DNA of 64,000 bases. Origin: Rhodobiaceae bacterium (lineage in GTDB: Bacteria; Pseudomonadota; Alphaproteobacteria; Parvibaculales; Parvibaculaceae). The position numbers and the translations under genes are program-made. The notes under the pieces were generated by a model that saw only the letters and a list, made by a program, of their open reading frames with translations, had not been told where the DNA came from and did not search any database. The stretch lies in assembly GCA_021404525.1 (NCBI GenBank), contig JAAWWE010000009.1, positions 62,001 to 126,000 of the forward strand, read 5' to 3'. Of the stretch, positions 33,243-41,724 are shown in pieces (the stretch's first letter is position 1; every line of letters begins with the position of its first letter).

Positions 33243-34034
33243 CTACCGAGCGGTATAGCCGCCATCAACCACCATTTCAGACCCGGTCATAAACGACGAC
33301 TCGTCTGACGCAAGGAAAAGGATCGCGTTGGCAATCTCCTTTGGAAAGCCCAACCGTCCGATGGGATGCAGCATGGTGAGGAGCTCGATTGCTTCATTGG
33401 CGCTTCCCATACGCCCAGCAATCACACCTTCTTCGACCACATTGCGCACAAGCGGCGTGTCGATAAAGCCCGGGTGTACTGAATTTACCCGAATGCCATA
33501 TCCCGCTTCGGCGCATTCAAGAGCGGCCACTTTCGTCAGCAAACGCACGCCGCCTTTTGCAGCATTGTAGTCAGCAGCATTGGATGTGCCGACCATGCCC
33601 ATGATCGAGGAAATATTGATAATCGATCCGCCGCCAGATTGTTTCATTGCGCGGATGCCGTGTTTGCATCCCAGAAAGACACTGTCCAAATCGATGGCAA
33701 TCGTGTTCCGCCAGGCATCAAGCTCCAGGTCCTCAATCGGTGCTCCCGGAGGCGCAATACCCGCATTGTTCACGAGAATATCCAGCTGACCAAAACTCTC
33801 AACTGCATGAGCAGCAACTTTCTCCCACTCATCCTCGCTTGTTACGTTATGCGCCATAAACGTAGCTTTGCCGCCATTGTTCTGGATGGCATCCGCCACA
33901 GCTTCGCCCGCTGATACGTCAATATCCGTGCAAACAACGGAGGCGCCCTCCTCCGCGAGCAATCCAGAGGCTGCAGCCCCAATGCCTTTTGCAGCGCCTG
34001 TAACAATCGCTACCTTGCCGTTTAGCCGTCCCAT
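33243..34034 (-). CDS. Short-chain dehydrogenase/reductase
   Basis: A 263-residue classical SDR. The cofactor motif is TGAAKGIG, followed by NNAG (VNNAGIAPP), Ser in INISSIMG and the YNAAK catalytic Tyr-Lys pair. An acidic residue at the end of beta-2 (CTDIDV) points to NAD+. The start is the ATG at 34034; a TTG just before it is less likely. GGGAGAT is nearby. The substrate is unknown; hydroxysteroid or cyclohexanol-type dehydrogenases are comparable. It is monocistronic. Confidence 0.93.
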   Translation of the reverse strand: MGRLNGKVAIVTGAAKGIGAAASGLLAEEGASVVCTDIDVSAGEAVADAIQNNGGKATFMAHNVTSEDEWEKVAAHAVESFGQLDILVNNAGIAPPGAPIEDLELDAWRNTIAIDLDSVFLGCKHGIRAMKQSGGGSIINISSIMGMVGTSNAADYNAAKGGVRLLTKVAALECAEAGYGIRVNSVHPGFIDTPLVRNVVEEGVIAGRMGSANEAIELLTMLHPIGRLGFPKEIANAILFLASDESSFMTGSEMVVDGGYTAR

Positions 34035-34164
34035 CAATCATCTCCCTGTTTTTATTTGGTCACATAGTGGAAGAAGGAACCGGTCCTAAACAAGGGCAAA
34101 AGCGCTTTCGATTAAATGGCCGCGCTGATATGACGACAGCAGCGCATAACTTGGAGGTTTGGAA

Positions 34165-34452
34165 ATGGCCATCGCCCATATGATCACCTATGAAACAGGT
34201 TCCGTGGACACAATCATCGCTCAGACAGTCGCGTACAAAGAACGCGAACTGGACCGGTCGCCACCCGAAGGGTTTCTAAGCGTCAGCATTTACGCAAATG
34301 AAGAAACTGACAGTGTGATCTTTCTCACCGAATGGGAAAGTGCCGAACACCTTGCGGAAACAGCGGACCAAGCCCCCTGGGAGGCTGCCCAGGACCTGAA
34401 TGAGACATTCTCTGATAAAGTGACAGCGACCACGTTTAAAATCATAAGCTGA
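34165..34452 (+). CDS. Antibiotic biosynthesis monooxygenase (ABM)-like dimeric alpha-beta barrel protein
   Basis: A 95-residue protein. TYETGSVDTIIAQTVAYKER, FLSVSIYANEETDSVIFLTEWESAEHLAETAD and a C-terminal strand TATTFKIIS fit the ferredoxin-like ABM domain. Members are cofactor-free monooxygenases or haem degraders; no active-site set can be assigned here. GGAGG lies 7 bases before the ATG. It lies 52 bases upstream of the flavoprotein on the same strand, so co-transcription is likely. Confidence 0.8.
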   Translation: MAIAHMITYETGSVDTIIAQTVAYKERELDRSPPEGFLSVSIYANEETDSVIFLTEWESAEHLAETADQAPWEAAQDLNETFSDKVTATTFKIIS

Positions 34453-34504
34453 CCCTCAGTCGAACAACTGGCGCCAATTCCCTTTGCCAGCCTATGATGT
34501 CTGC

Positions 34505-35821
34505 ATGACACGCGACGCATTTGCAGGCACCGATCACCCACCCTCCTACTACGCGGCAACAGCCAAGGACGCGCCCGACCTTGGCACGCTTGACGGCGAC
34601 ATCACCTGCGATGTGTGCATCGTCGGTGCTGGCTATACCGGTCTTTCCGCGGCAATCCATCTAGCCGAGCACGGATATGATGTTGTGGTCCTGGAAGCGG
34701 CCCAAGTCGGCTGGGGTGCCTCCGGGCGCAATGGCGGTCAGCTCGGCACGACACTGCGCAAAAGCCAACCCGAACTCGAAGAAATGTTGGGTCGCGACCA
34801 TGGCCGCGCATTGTGGGACTTAGCGCAAGACTCCATCGCAACAGCGAAATCTCTCGTCAATCGGTTCAAGATCGACTGTGACCTCACCCCGGGCATCATG
34901 CACACAGCCTGGAAGAAGGGCGACATGTCGTGGCTCCGTGAAGAAGCCGATCACATGGCAGAGAACTATGGCTATGAGAAGCTACGCGTTATCGAAAAAG
35001 ACGAAGTCGGCGACATGGTTGCCACAGACCGTTATTGGGGCGGTGTTCTGGACGAGGAAGCCGCCCACCTCCACCCGCTGAACTACGCACTCGGGCTCGC
35101 CCGCGGCGCCGTCAGCCTTGGCGCGAAAATCTTTGAACGCACCCGCGTAAACGACATCTCAGATGGCACACCGTCGGTCGTATCCACCAACAACGGGGAC
35201 GTTACTGCCAAACAGGTGATCCTTGCCTGCAACGGATATTTGGGTGGACTGGAGCGCAAGGTGAACGGCTATATCATGCCGATCAACAATTTCATCATCG
35301 CGACAGAACCACTGGGCGACGATGGGGCCAAAGCACTGATACGAGACAATGTCGCAATCGCCGACAGTAAATTTGTCATCGACTATTATCGGCTCTCAGC
35401 TGACGGTCGTTTACTGTTTGGGGGCGGGGAAAATTATTCCAGTACCTTCCCCAAAGACATTGCAGCTTTTGTGAAGAAGCCCATGCTGCGGGTCTTCCCT
35501 CAACTCAAAGACAAACGTATCGACTATGCCTGGGGTGGAACGCTTGCCATCACCCTCAAACGCATGCCGCACTTCGGTCGTGTCGGGCCCAATCGCTTCT
35601 TTGCGCACGGCTACTCAGGACAAGGGATCAACGTCGCAACCCTAGGCGGAAAATTACTTGCAGAAGCAGTCGCAGCAGAAGCCGAGGGCAAAGGTTCTCC
35701 TGAACGGTTCAATCTGATGGCTGACATCAAAGCGACCAAATTCCCAGGCGGGACCCTGCTGCGCTATCCCGGCCTGGTCGCGGGCATGCTCTTTTACGCC
35801 ATGAAAGACCGACTGCCTTAG
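34505..35821 (+). CDS. FAD-dependent amine oxidoreductase (gamma-glutamylputrescine oxidase-like)
   Basis: A 438-residue DAO-family flavoprotein. The N-terminal FAD fold is CDVCIVGAGYTGLSAAIHLAEHGYDVVVLEA. GWGASGRNGGQLG is the hallmark of the PuuB/OrdL subgroup, and the C-terminal part has YAWGGTLAITLKRMPHFGRVG and HGYSGQGINVATLGGKLLAEA. It probably oxidises a secondary amine or an amino acid derivative such as gamma-glutamylputrescine. No puuA/C/D genes are adjacent, so the substrate is not certain. The start at 34505 lacks a strong ribosome site. Confidence 0.92.
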   Translation: MTRDAFAGTDHPPSYYAATAKDAPDLGTLDGDITCDVCIVGAGYTGLSAAIHLAEHGYDVVVLEAAQVGWGASGRNGGQLGTTLRKSQPELEEMLGRDHGRALWDLAQDSIATAKSLVNRFKIDCDLTPGIMHTAWKKGDMSWLREEADHMAENYGYEKLRVIEKDEVGDMVATDRYWGGVLDEEAAHLHPLNYALGLARGAVSLGAKIFERTRVNDISDGTPSVVSTNNGDVTAKQVILACNGYLGGLERKVNGYIMPINNFIIATEPLGDDGAKALIRDNVAIADSKFVIDYYRLSADGRLLFGGGENYSSTFPKDIAAFVKKPMLRVFPQLKDKRIDYAWGGTLAITLKRMPHFGRVGPNRFFAHGYSGQGINVATLGGKLLAEAVAAEAEGKGSPERFNLMADIKATKFPGGTLLRYPGLVAGMLFYAMKDRLP

Positions 35822-35839
35822 CCGTCGGCCTTCATTCGC

Positions 35840-36667
35840 TTAGATGCCCTCGCCGTCTTTGCCATTCTCTTCAATGATCTGGTTCATCGCGCGGGACGGC
35901 TCGTCGCATCCAGCGCACCCCACAACCTTTGCAGGTACACCCGCAACGGTGCAATTGGCAGGCACATCAGCAAGCACCACGCTTCCAGCGCCAACCCTTG
36001 CGCAATCACCGATTGTGAGATTGCCCAGGACTTTACAATCAGCGCCAAGAAGCACACCGCGCCCAACTTTCGGATGACGATCACCGGTCTCTTTGCCTGT
36101 ACCGCCAAGGTTGACGCCATGTAGCATCGAGACATCATCTCCCACGACAGCCGTCTCGCCGATCACGACGCCGGTCGCATGGTCCATCATGATGGCCTTG
36201 CCAAATTTCGCCGCAGGATGAATATCAACAGCAAAGAGCTCTGACACACGGCTCTGAATAAAGAGCGCCATCGGTTTGCGGTCCTGTGTCCACAACCAAT
36301 GGGCAATCCGGTGTGCCTGAAGACTGTTGAAGCCCTTGAAGAACAAGAGCGGCTGAAGATAGGAATCACAAGCCGGGTCGCGATCAAAAACGGCTACCGT
36401 GTCGGCACGGAATGCTTCAATGATTGACGGGTCTGCCTCATAGGCATCTTCGAACACTTCGCGAAGCACCATCGCGCTCACTTCCGCGTTCGCCAGTTTC
36501 CGCGCAAGATGGAAGCTCAACACCTCCGGCAAGGCGTCGTGGTTGAGAACCGTCGCAAAAATGAAACTCGCGAGCACCGGTTCAGCCGCAGCCATGTCGC
36601 GGGCTTCGTTGCGCATGCGATCCCATACGGGATCCACCAGTTTGACGTTCTCGATGGGTTTGGACAT
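35840..36667 (-). CDS. cysE: Serine O-acetyltransferase
   Basis: A 275-residue enzyme that makes O-acetylserine from serine and acetyl-CoA, the first step of cysteine synthesis. The N-terminal helical SATase domain is followed by the left-handed beta-helix: HPAAKFGKAIMMDHATGVVIGETAVVGDDVSMLHGVNLGGTGK, then RHPKVGRGVLLGADCKVLGN and the NCTVAGVPAKVVG end. The catalytic Asp-His pair is in MMDHATG. Two overlapping GGAGG sites precede the ATG at 36667. It is monocistronic and divergent from the hydrolase-sulfatase operon. Confidence 0.95.
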   Translation of the reverse strand: MSKPIENVKLVDPVWDRMRNEARDMAAAEPVLASFIFATVLNHDALPEVLSFHLARKLANAEVSAMVLREVFEDAYEADPSIIEAFRADTVAVFDRDPACDSYLQPLLFFKGFNSLQAHRIAHWLWTQDRKPMALFIQSRVSELFAVDIHPAAKFGKAIMMDHATGVVIGETAVVGDDVSMLHGVNLGGTGKETGDRHPKVGRGVLLGADCKVLGNLTIGDCARVGAGSVVLADVPANCTVAGVPAKVVGCAGCDEPSRAMNQIIEENGKDGEGI

Positions 36668-36861
36668 GTGTCCTCCTCCTCGGGCCTTACCCTGCCCGGA
36701 CAGCGTTTCCAGCGAGCCTAGCACATAGGCGTGAGCGACAGCGAGTTCAACTTGTTTTTCTCAAGCCCCAGCCATTATCACCGGGCGCGGGTGACGGACA
36801 GAGAACCAATTGCTAGGCTCCAACAATTGCAATTCAGAACTGTTCAAATGTGAGTCGTGCG

Positions 36862-37668
36862 ATGCCCCATCTTCAGACCGCGAGGTTGAAAATTTATTAT
36901 GAAATCAAAGGATCGGGCACCCCTCTCCTTTTCATTAGCGGAACCGGCTCAGACCTTAGAAACAAGCCCAATTTTCTGGATGGCCCCGCTCCGTCGCAAT
37001 TTGAAACACTCGCCTACGACCAACGCGGGCTTGGCCAAACCGAGAAGCCGGACCAGCCCTACACAATGGCCGATTATGCAGATGACGCGGTCGCCCTCTT
37101 GGATGAGTTGGGTTGGCAGCAGCCACATGTGATTGGCGTGTCCTTTGGCGGCATGGTGGCGCAGGAGCTGGCACTGCGTCATCCAGACAGGGTTAATCGC
37201 CTGGTTCTTGCCTGCACCTCACCGGGCGGAGAAGGTGGCGCCTCCTACCCACTCCATGAAGTCCAGGACATGGATCCCGTCGAGCACGCAAAATTCATGA
37301 TCCCCATATCCGATACGCGGCGCGATGCAGCCTGGGCGGCGGCGAACCCAAAAGAATTTGAGTTCTTCATCGACTATGCCTCAACCGATGCCTTTGCAGG
37401 AGAACCGGGCCGCGCCATGGGCGCCACAAGACAATTAGAAGCCCGCAAAGGTCACGACACCTGGGATCGATTACCCGAGGTAAGACATCCCACGTTTGTC
37501 TGCGGCGGCGTCTATGACGGCATTGCACTTCCAGCGACACAAGAAAAGCTTGCCGCCCAACTTCCAAACGCGGAACTTGCCATGTTTGACGGCGGGCACC
37601 TCTTCATGATCCAGGACAAGGAAGCTGTCCCCGCAATGCTGGATTTTCTGAACGCCGACAAGAGCTAG
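36862..37668 (+). CDS. Alpha/beta hydrolase
   Basis: A 268-residue soluble hydrolase. The nucleophile is S94 in GVSFGGM, the oxyanion region is ISGTGSDLRNKPN, and the catalytic His is in GGHLFMIQD. The acid is probably the Asp in GGVYDGIALP. It is the first gene of a tight operon: the sulfatase starts 8 bases after its stop. An in-frame GTG at 36850 is an alternative start; neither has a strong ribosome site. An ester or lactone substrate in the same pathway is likely. Confidence 0.9.
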   Translation: MPHLQTARLKIYYEIKGSGTPLLFISGTGSDLRNKPNFLDGPAPSQFETLAYDQRGLGQTEKPDQPYTMADYADDAVALLDELGWQQPHVIGVSFGGMVAQELALRHPDRVNRLVLACTSPGGEGGASYPLHEVQDMDPVEHAKFMIPISDTRRDAAWAAANPKEFEFFIDYASTDAFAGEPGRAMGATRQLEARKGHDTWDRLPEVRHPTFVCGGVYDGIALPATQEKLAAQLPNAELAMFDGGHLFMIQDKEAVPAMLDFLNADKS

Positions 37669-37675
37669 GAACACC

Positions 37676-39214
37676 ATGGGTCGAAAAATCCTTTTCATCA
37701 CGACAGATCAAATGCGCTTTGATGCCCTGGGCTGCAATGGTGGCACCGTCGCCCGCACGCCCGCGATTGATGCACTCGCCCGCGACGGCATCAACTACAC
37801 CCGCGCCCACGCGCAAAGCGTTGTGTGCATGCCCGCCCGCTCCACCATGCTGACCGGGCAATATGTGAGTACCCATGGCGTCTGGATGAATGGGGTGCCC
37901 CTGCCAGAAGACGCACCGAGCGTGGCAGCCTATCTACAAGACAAGGCCGGATACAAAACCGCCCTTATCGGGAAGGCCCACTTTGAACCTTTCCTCGACC
38001 CGGAACTGAAATTTTATGAAAACCGCATGGCGCGTATTGATGAAAACGGGCCCCATCGTGGTTTCGATCATATGGAGCTCTCAAGTCACACACCCCTCAT
38101 CCTCCACTACAACAAGTGGATGCGAGAAAATGCGAAAGACGAGATTGGTGGCTTCTATCAGAACCTGACCGCTGACTTCGAAGTGAATGCCGAGGGCGGT
38201 GGAGATACAGGCGCCTGCCAAGTCCACACAAACCCGGTCGCGAAGGAGCACTACCATACGGACTGGGTGGCTGATCGCACCATCGCCTGGCTCGACAGTC
38301 TGGAAGAAGATGCCGATTGGTTCTGCTGGATGAGCTTTCCTGACCCACACCACCCCTGGGACCCGCCCGAAAGCGAGACCCACCGTGTGAATTGGCGCAA
38401 CATTGATCTACCAGATGCCTACCCGGGGAGCCCGGACAAGAACCAGGATATCCTGGAAGGCAAACCCAAACATTGGATGTGGTACTGGACCGGCGAGCGC
38501 ACCATTAATATTGAAGCACCACCGGCATTCATCCCTAAAGACATGACGCCGGATCAGGTCCGCGAAGTAAACGCCATGACCCATGTGGAAAACGAACTGA
38601 TCGATGAAGCCTGCGCCAAAGTGTTTGAGCGCATCAAGGAACTCGGCTGGGAAGACGACACAGACATCATCTTCACCACCGATCATGGTGAGTTCCAGGG
38701 GGACTACGGCCTTCTATTCAAAGGGCCCTACCATGTGGAAAGCCTCATGAAACTGCCCTTTATCTGGCGTCCCGCACCAAATGCTAAAACCAACGCTGCA
38801 ACCGTCACCGCACCGGTCGGACAGGTCGACCTCGCGCCGACCTTCTGCGATATCGCGGGCGTCACCGTTCCAGACTGGATGCAGGGACAGGTGCTTCCTC
38901 AAGACCAGGAAACAGCCTCCGCACAAAAACGAGACCATGTCTTTACCGAGTGGGACTCTGTTTACACTGACGGAACAGAGGTCAGCCTACGCACCCTCTA
39001 CAAAGAGGGCTACATCATCACCGCTTACAACAAATCAAACATTTATGAAGGCACCGAAGGTGAGCTTTACAATCTGGCGGACGATCCCAATCAGTGGGTT
39101 AATCTGTGGGACGACCCCGCTTACGCCTCCATCAAAAAGGATTTGCTTGCGGCGCTAGCCGACGCCCACCCCCCTGCCCGCGAGCCGAAGCTCGACTGGG
39201 TTGCCATCGTTTAA
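37676..39214 (+). CDS. Type I sulfatase
   Basis: A 512-residue sulfatase that hydrolyses a sulfate ester. The formylglycine motif is present as C51-M-P-A-R55 (VVCMPARSTMLTG), so it needs a formylglycine-generating enzyme, which is not in the window. Metal-binding elements: FITTDQMRFDALG at the N-terminus and FTTDHGEFQGDYGLLFKGP later. PDPHHPWDPPES is the typical choline-sulfatase/phosphonate hydrolase sub-pattern. No signal peptide is seen, so it is cytoplasmic. It is the second gene of the 36862-40884 operon. Confidence 0.93.
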   Translation: MGRKILFITTDQMRFDALGCNGGTVARTPAIDALARDGINYTRAHAQSVVCMPARSTMLTGQYVSTHGVWMNGVPLPEDAPSVAAYLQDKAGYKTALIGKAHFEPFLDPELKFYENRMARIDENGPHRGFDHMELSSHTPLILHYNKWMRENAKDEIGGFYQNLTADFEVNAEGGGDTGACQVHTNPVAKEHYHTDWVADRTIAWLDSLEEDADWFCWMSFPDPHHPWDPPESETHRVNWRNIDLPDAYPGSPDKNQDILEGKPKHWMWYWTGERTINIEAPPAFIPKDMTPDQVREVNAMTHVENELIDEACAKVFERIKELGWEDDTDIIFTTDHGEFQGDYGLLFKGPYHVESLMKLPFIWRPAPNAKTNAATVTAPVGQVDLAPTFCDIAGVTVPDWMQGQVLPQDQETASAQKRDHVFTEWDSVYTDGTEVSLRTLYKEGYIITAYNKSNIYEGTEGELYNLADDPNQWVNLWDDPAYASIKKDLLAALADAHPPAREPKLDWVAIV

Positions 39215-39225
39215 GGACAGACAGT

Positions 39226-40020
39226 ATGCCATCACCGACAGAAAAAATGATCGCCCGCAAAGAAGGCGCTATTGGATGGATGATCTTCAACAATCCGGAG
39301 AAGCACAATTCCGTCAGCCTCGACATGTGGCAGGCGGTCCCCGACATCCTGGATGAATTCGAGGCCGACCCGGAGATCCTTTCCATTGTGCTCGCAGGCG
39401 CCGGCGAGAAAGCCTTTGTGGCGGGCGCAGACATATCTCAGTTTGAGCAAGCACGCTCAAACCCGGAAAGCGTCCAGAACTATGAGGACACCTCCACCAT
39501 CGCGTTTGAGCGCATCGCCCGTTCCTCTCGGCCCACCATTGCCATGATTGATGGCTATTGCATTGGCGGCGGCTTAGGGATCGCGCTTGCCTGCGACCTG
39601 CGCTTTGCTGCAAAAGGCTCCACTTTTGGCATCCCCGCCGGCAAGCTCGGCCTTGCCTATCCGCTCGTCTCCACCAAACGATTGGTGGATGTTGTGGGGC
39701 CATCATCTGCCAAAGAGATCTTCTTCACTGCCCGTCGCTTCAGCCATGATGAGGCCCTGCAAATGGGGCTGATCAATCGGGTCCTCGACAAAGGTGAGTT
39801 GGAAGCCTTCACCCGGGCAACCTGTGAGCAGATTGATGACAATGCCCCGCTCACCGTGCGCAATGAAAAGAAGATCATTGATGAGCTCGTGCGCGAAGCC
39901 GACAGCTTTGATGCCAAAGCCTGCCTTCGCCTGATCGCAGAATGTTTCGGCAGCGACGACTATGCCGAGGGCCGAGCCGCCTTCATGGAAAAAAGAAAAC
40001 CCAACTTCAAAGGCAAATAA
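39226..40020 (+). CDS. Enoyl-CoA hydratase/isomerase family protein
   Basis: A 264-residue crotonase. EKAFVAGADISQF and IDGYCIGGGLGIALACDLRFAA are the oxyanion-hole motifs; the acid/base helix contains FGIPAGKLGLAYPL, where the Glu usually found is replaced by Ala-Gly, hinting at an isomerase or a lyase rather than a normal hydratase. AAGGA lies 8 bases before the ATG. The sulfatase stop lies 11 bases upstream and the SDR starts 13 bases downstream. Confidence 0.92.
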   Translation: MPSPTEKMIARKEGAIGWMIFNNPEKHNSVSLDMWQAVPDILDEFEADPEILSIVLAGAGEKAFVAGADISQFEQARSNPESVQNYEDTSTIAFERIARSSRPTIAMIDGYCIGGGLGIALACDLRFAAKGSTFGIPAGKLGLAYPLVSTKRLVDVVGPSSAKEIFFTARRFSHDEALQMGLINRVLDKGELEAFTRATCEQIDDNAPLTVRNEKKIIDELVREADSFDAKACLRLIAECFGSDDYAEGRAAFMEKRKPNFKGK

Positions 40021-40032
40021 GAAAGAGGAATC

Positions 40033-40884
40033 ATGGGAGACCGTCTCAAAGACAAAGTTGTGATCATCACTGGTGGCACGAGCGGAATTGGTCGCGGCAC
40101 AGTTGACCTGTTCCTGTCTGAAGGAGCAAAAACTGTTGTCGGCGATGTGCAGGAGCATCGAGGCGAAGAAATGACCCTGACCCTTGGAGACAATTTCTCC
40201 TACTGCCAGACGGACGTGGCGCAGGAAGCAGACGTCAAAGCTCTTGTCGACCACACAGTCGATAAGTTTGGCCGTGTGGATTGCATCTTCAACAATGCAG
40301 GATTTGGGGGTGTCGGCGGGCAGCTGGATGAGATCGATATGGATGGGTTTGACACATCCGTCGGCGTCCTGCTGAAAGGTGTCTTCCTTGGCTACAAACA
40401 CGCCGTGCCCGTGATGAAGAAACAGGGCTCCGGCTCCATCATCTCCACAGCAAGCGTTGCAGGCCTGCAAGCAGGCTTTGGGCCGCAAGTCTATTCCGCC
40501 TGCAAGGCGGCGGTAGCGCATCTCGCAAAGACAGCCGCCCTCGAGCTCGGTGAGTTTAACATCCGCTCAAACGCCATCTGCCCCGGTGGCATAGCGACGC
40601 CCATTTTTGCAAATGCGTTGGAACTGGGTCCCAACGCAGCCGATGAGTTTGCAGAATTCATGAAGCCCCGCCTTGCGAAGCTTCAGCCGGTTGCGCGGTC
40701 CGGTGTCCCCAATGACATTGCGGAGATGGCGCTCTTTCTGGCATCCGACGCCTCCACCTTCGTCACTGGCCAGATCATCGCTGTTGATGGTGGCCTCACG
40801 GCGGGGCGTATGCGCGGCCTCTCAGACGCGGTCGACTTCGAGGAAACCATCAACGAGTTTCTATCGACACATAAATCCGGCTAG
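40033..40884 (+). CDS. Short-chain dehydrogenase/reductase
   Basis: A 283-residue classical SDR closing the sulfatase operon. Cofactor motif TGGTSGIGRG, NNAG as FNNAGFGGVG, Ser in STASVAGLQ and the catalytic YSACKAA. VGDVQEH after beta-2 (an acidic residue) favours NAD(H). A C-terminal extension follows the usual DGGLTAG. GAGGA precedes the ATG by 5 bases. It could oxidise the alcohol released by the sulfatase or a beta-hydroxyacyl intermediate from the hydratase. Confidence 0.93.
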   Translation: MGDRLKDKVVIITGGTSGIGRGTVDLFLSEGAKTVVGDVQEHRGEEMTLTLGDNFSYCQTDVAQEADVKALVDHTVDKFGRVDCIFNNAGFGGVGGQLDEIDMDGFDTSVGVLLKGVFLGYKHAVPVMKKQGSGSIISTASVAGLQAGFGPQVYSACKAAVAHLAKTAALELGEFNIRSNAICPGGIATPIFANALELGPNAADEFAEFMKPRLAKLQPVARSGVPNDIAEMALFLASDASTFVTGQIIAVDGGLTAGRMRGLSDAVDFEETINEFLSTHKSG

Positions 40885-40886
40885 AA

Positions 40887-40983
40887 GCGTTTTCAGTAAA
40901 AGTTGCAGGCTCTTATGGTTCGAAAACGCGACAAAAAGCCTAGAGCCTTTCCGTCAGTTCAGCTGAAACGAGAAACGCTCTAG
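40887..40983. repeat. Intergenic palindromic element
   Basis: Three nested dyads lie between convergent genes: GCGTTTTC (40887-40894) with GAAAACGC (40922-40929); CTAGAGC (40940-40946) with GCTCTAG (40977-40983); and the 10-base palindrome TTCAGCTGAA (40958-40967). The right arm includes the stop codon of the minus-strand gene. The CTAGAGC...GCTCTAG form resembles dispersed palindromic repeats of alphaproteobacterial genomes. A further CTAGAGC lies at 44968-44974, before the hydrolase gene. It may also end both transcripts. Confidence 0.45.
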
Positions 40984-41723
40984 AAACGGAATTCATCGCC
41001 ACCACGGCCGAGAACAGGAACCGCGCCATCGGGGCAACTCCCCCCGGTGGCGTATTTGTCTGCAACCTCTCGCGCCATCTCATTCGCATTGGCGTTTGCC
41101 AGCGCATCGAAATAGGCAACATGGCAGCTGTTCCCATCGCGGAACCGCGACACGACAAGCACCTGCCCATTGGAGAAAGACCCATCATCGGTCATCTGTT
41201 GATAGGTGTAACGAACGATTGTGGCGAAGGGATCTGCGCCTGCCCGATTGGGCGCCCGCCATTCAAGCTTGGGACCGAGATTATTAAACGGCGGAATGGT
41301 CTGCCCAATGGGACGTACGCCCACAGGTACAAAGACGTCCACGGGTTCTTCAGTTTCAACCTCAATTACTATTCCAGCTTCTTCAGCCGCCGCGTCGACC
41401 TCTTCCGATACGCTCTCATCGACCACACCAGGCTCTTCGATCACTTCTTCAACCTCTACAGGCTCTTCTTCGATGATCAGAGGTTCACCCGGTTTCCGGT
41501 AGGCGAGATAGAGACGCAGGTCCCCTTCAGTCGCGTATACATCATAGCCGTGTTGCCCGGCGCATTTCACTTGCACGAACCCAATTTCGGATTCTTCTTC
41601 GATAAGTGCGCATTGGCCCAGATCAAGATCAGAATAGGAGCTCGTGTAGGGTGTGGCATTTGCCGCTGTGGCCCAGAACAGAGCCCCCGCAACGCCAGCC
41701 AATCCGATGTAACGCTTTTTCAT
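40980..41723 (-). CDS. Exported protein with a highly acidic central region
   Basis: A 247-residue protein with a Sec signal peptide (KKRYIGLAGVAGALFWATAANA). A short folded part (GQCALIEEESEIGFVQVKCAGQ, DVYATEGDLRLYLAYRK) leads to a Glu/Val-rich stretch (EEEPVEVEEVIEEPGVVDES and on to EVETEEPVDVFV, about 83-135) and a C-terminal domain (KLEWRAPNRAGADPFATIVR, SRFRDGNSCHVAYFDALANANA). DUF1176-like features may be present; I am not sure. The stop of the upstream GST gene lies 1 base before this ATG, with a GGAGG-like site spanning it, so they are coupled. Confidence 0.85.
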   Translation of the reverse strand: MKKRYIGLAGVAGALFWATAANATPYTSSYSDLDLGQCALIEEESEIGFVQVKCAGQHGYDVYATEGDLRLYLAYRKPGEPLIIEEEPVEVEEVIEEPGVVDESVSEEVDAAAEEAGIVIEVETEEPVDVFVPVGVRPIGQTIPPFNNLGPKLEWRAPNRAGADPFATIVRYTYQQMTDDGSFSNGQVLVVSRFRDGNSCHVAYFDALANANANEMAREVADKYATGGSCPDGAVPVLGRGGDEFRF

Positions 41724-41724
41724 A

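Noticed and set aside
39703-40521. A 272-residue minus-strand ORF over the crotonase and SDR of the sulfatase operon
   Set aside because: It spans two well-supported plus-strand genes and is low in coherent motifs.
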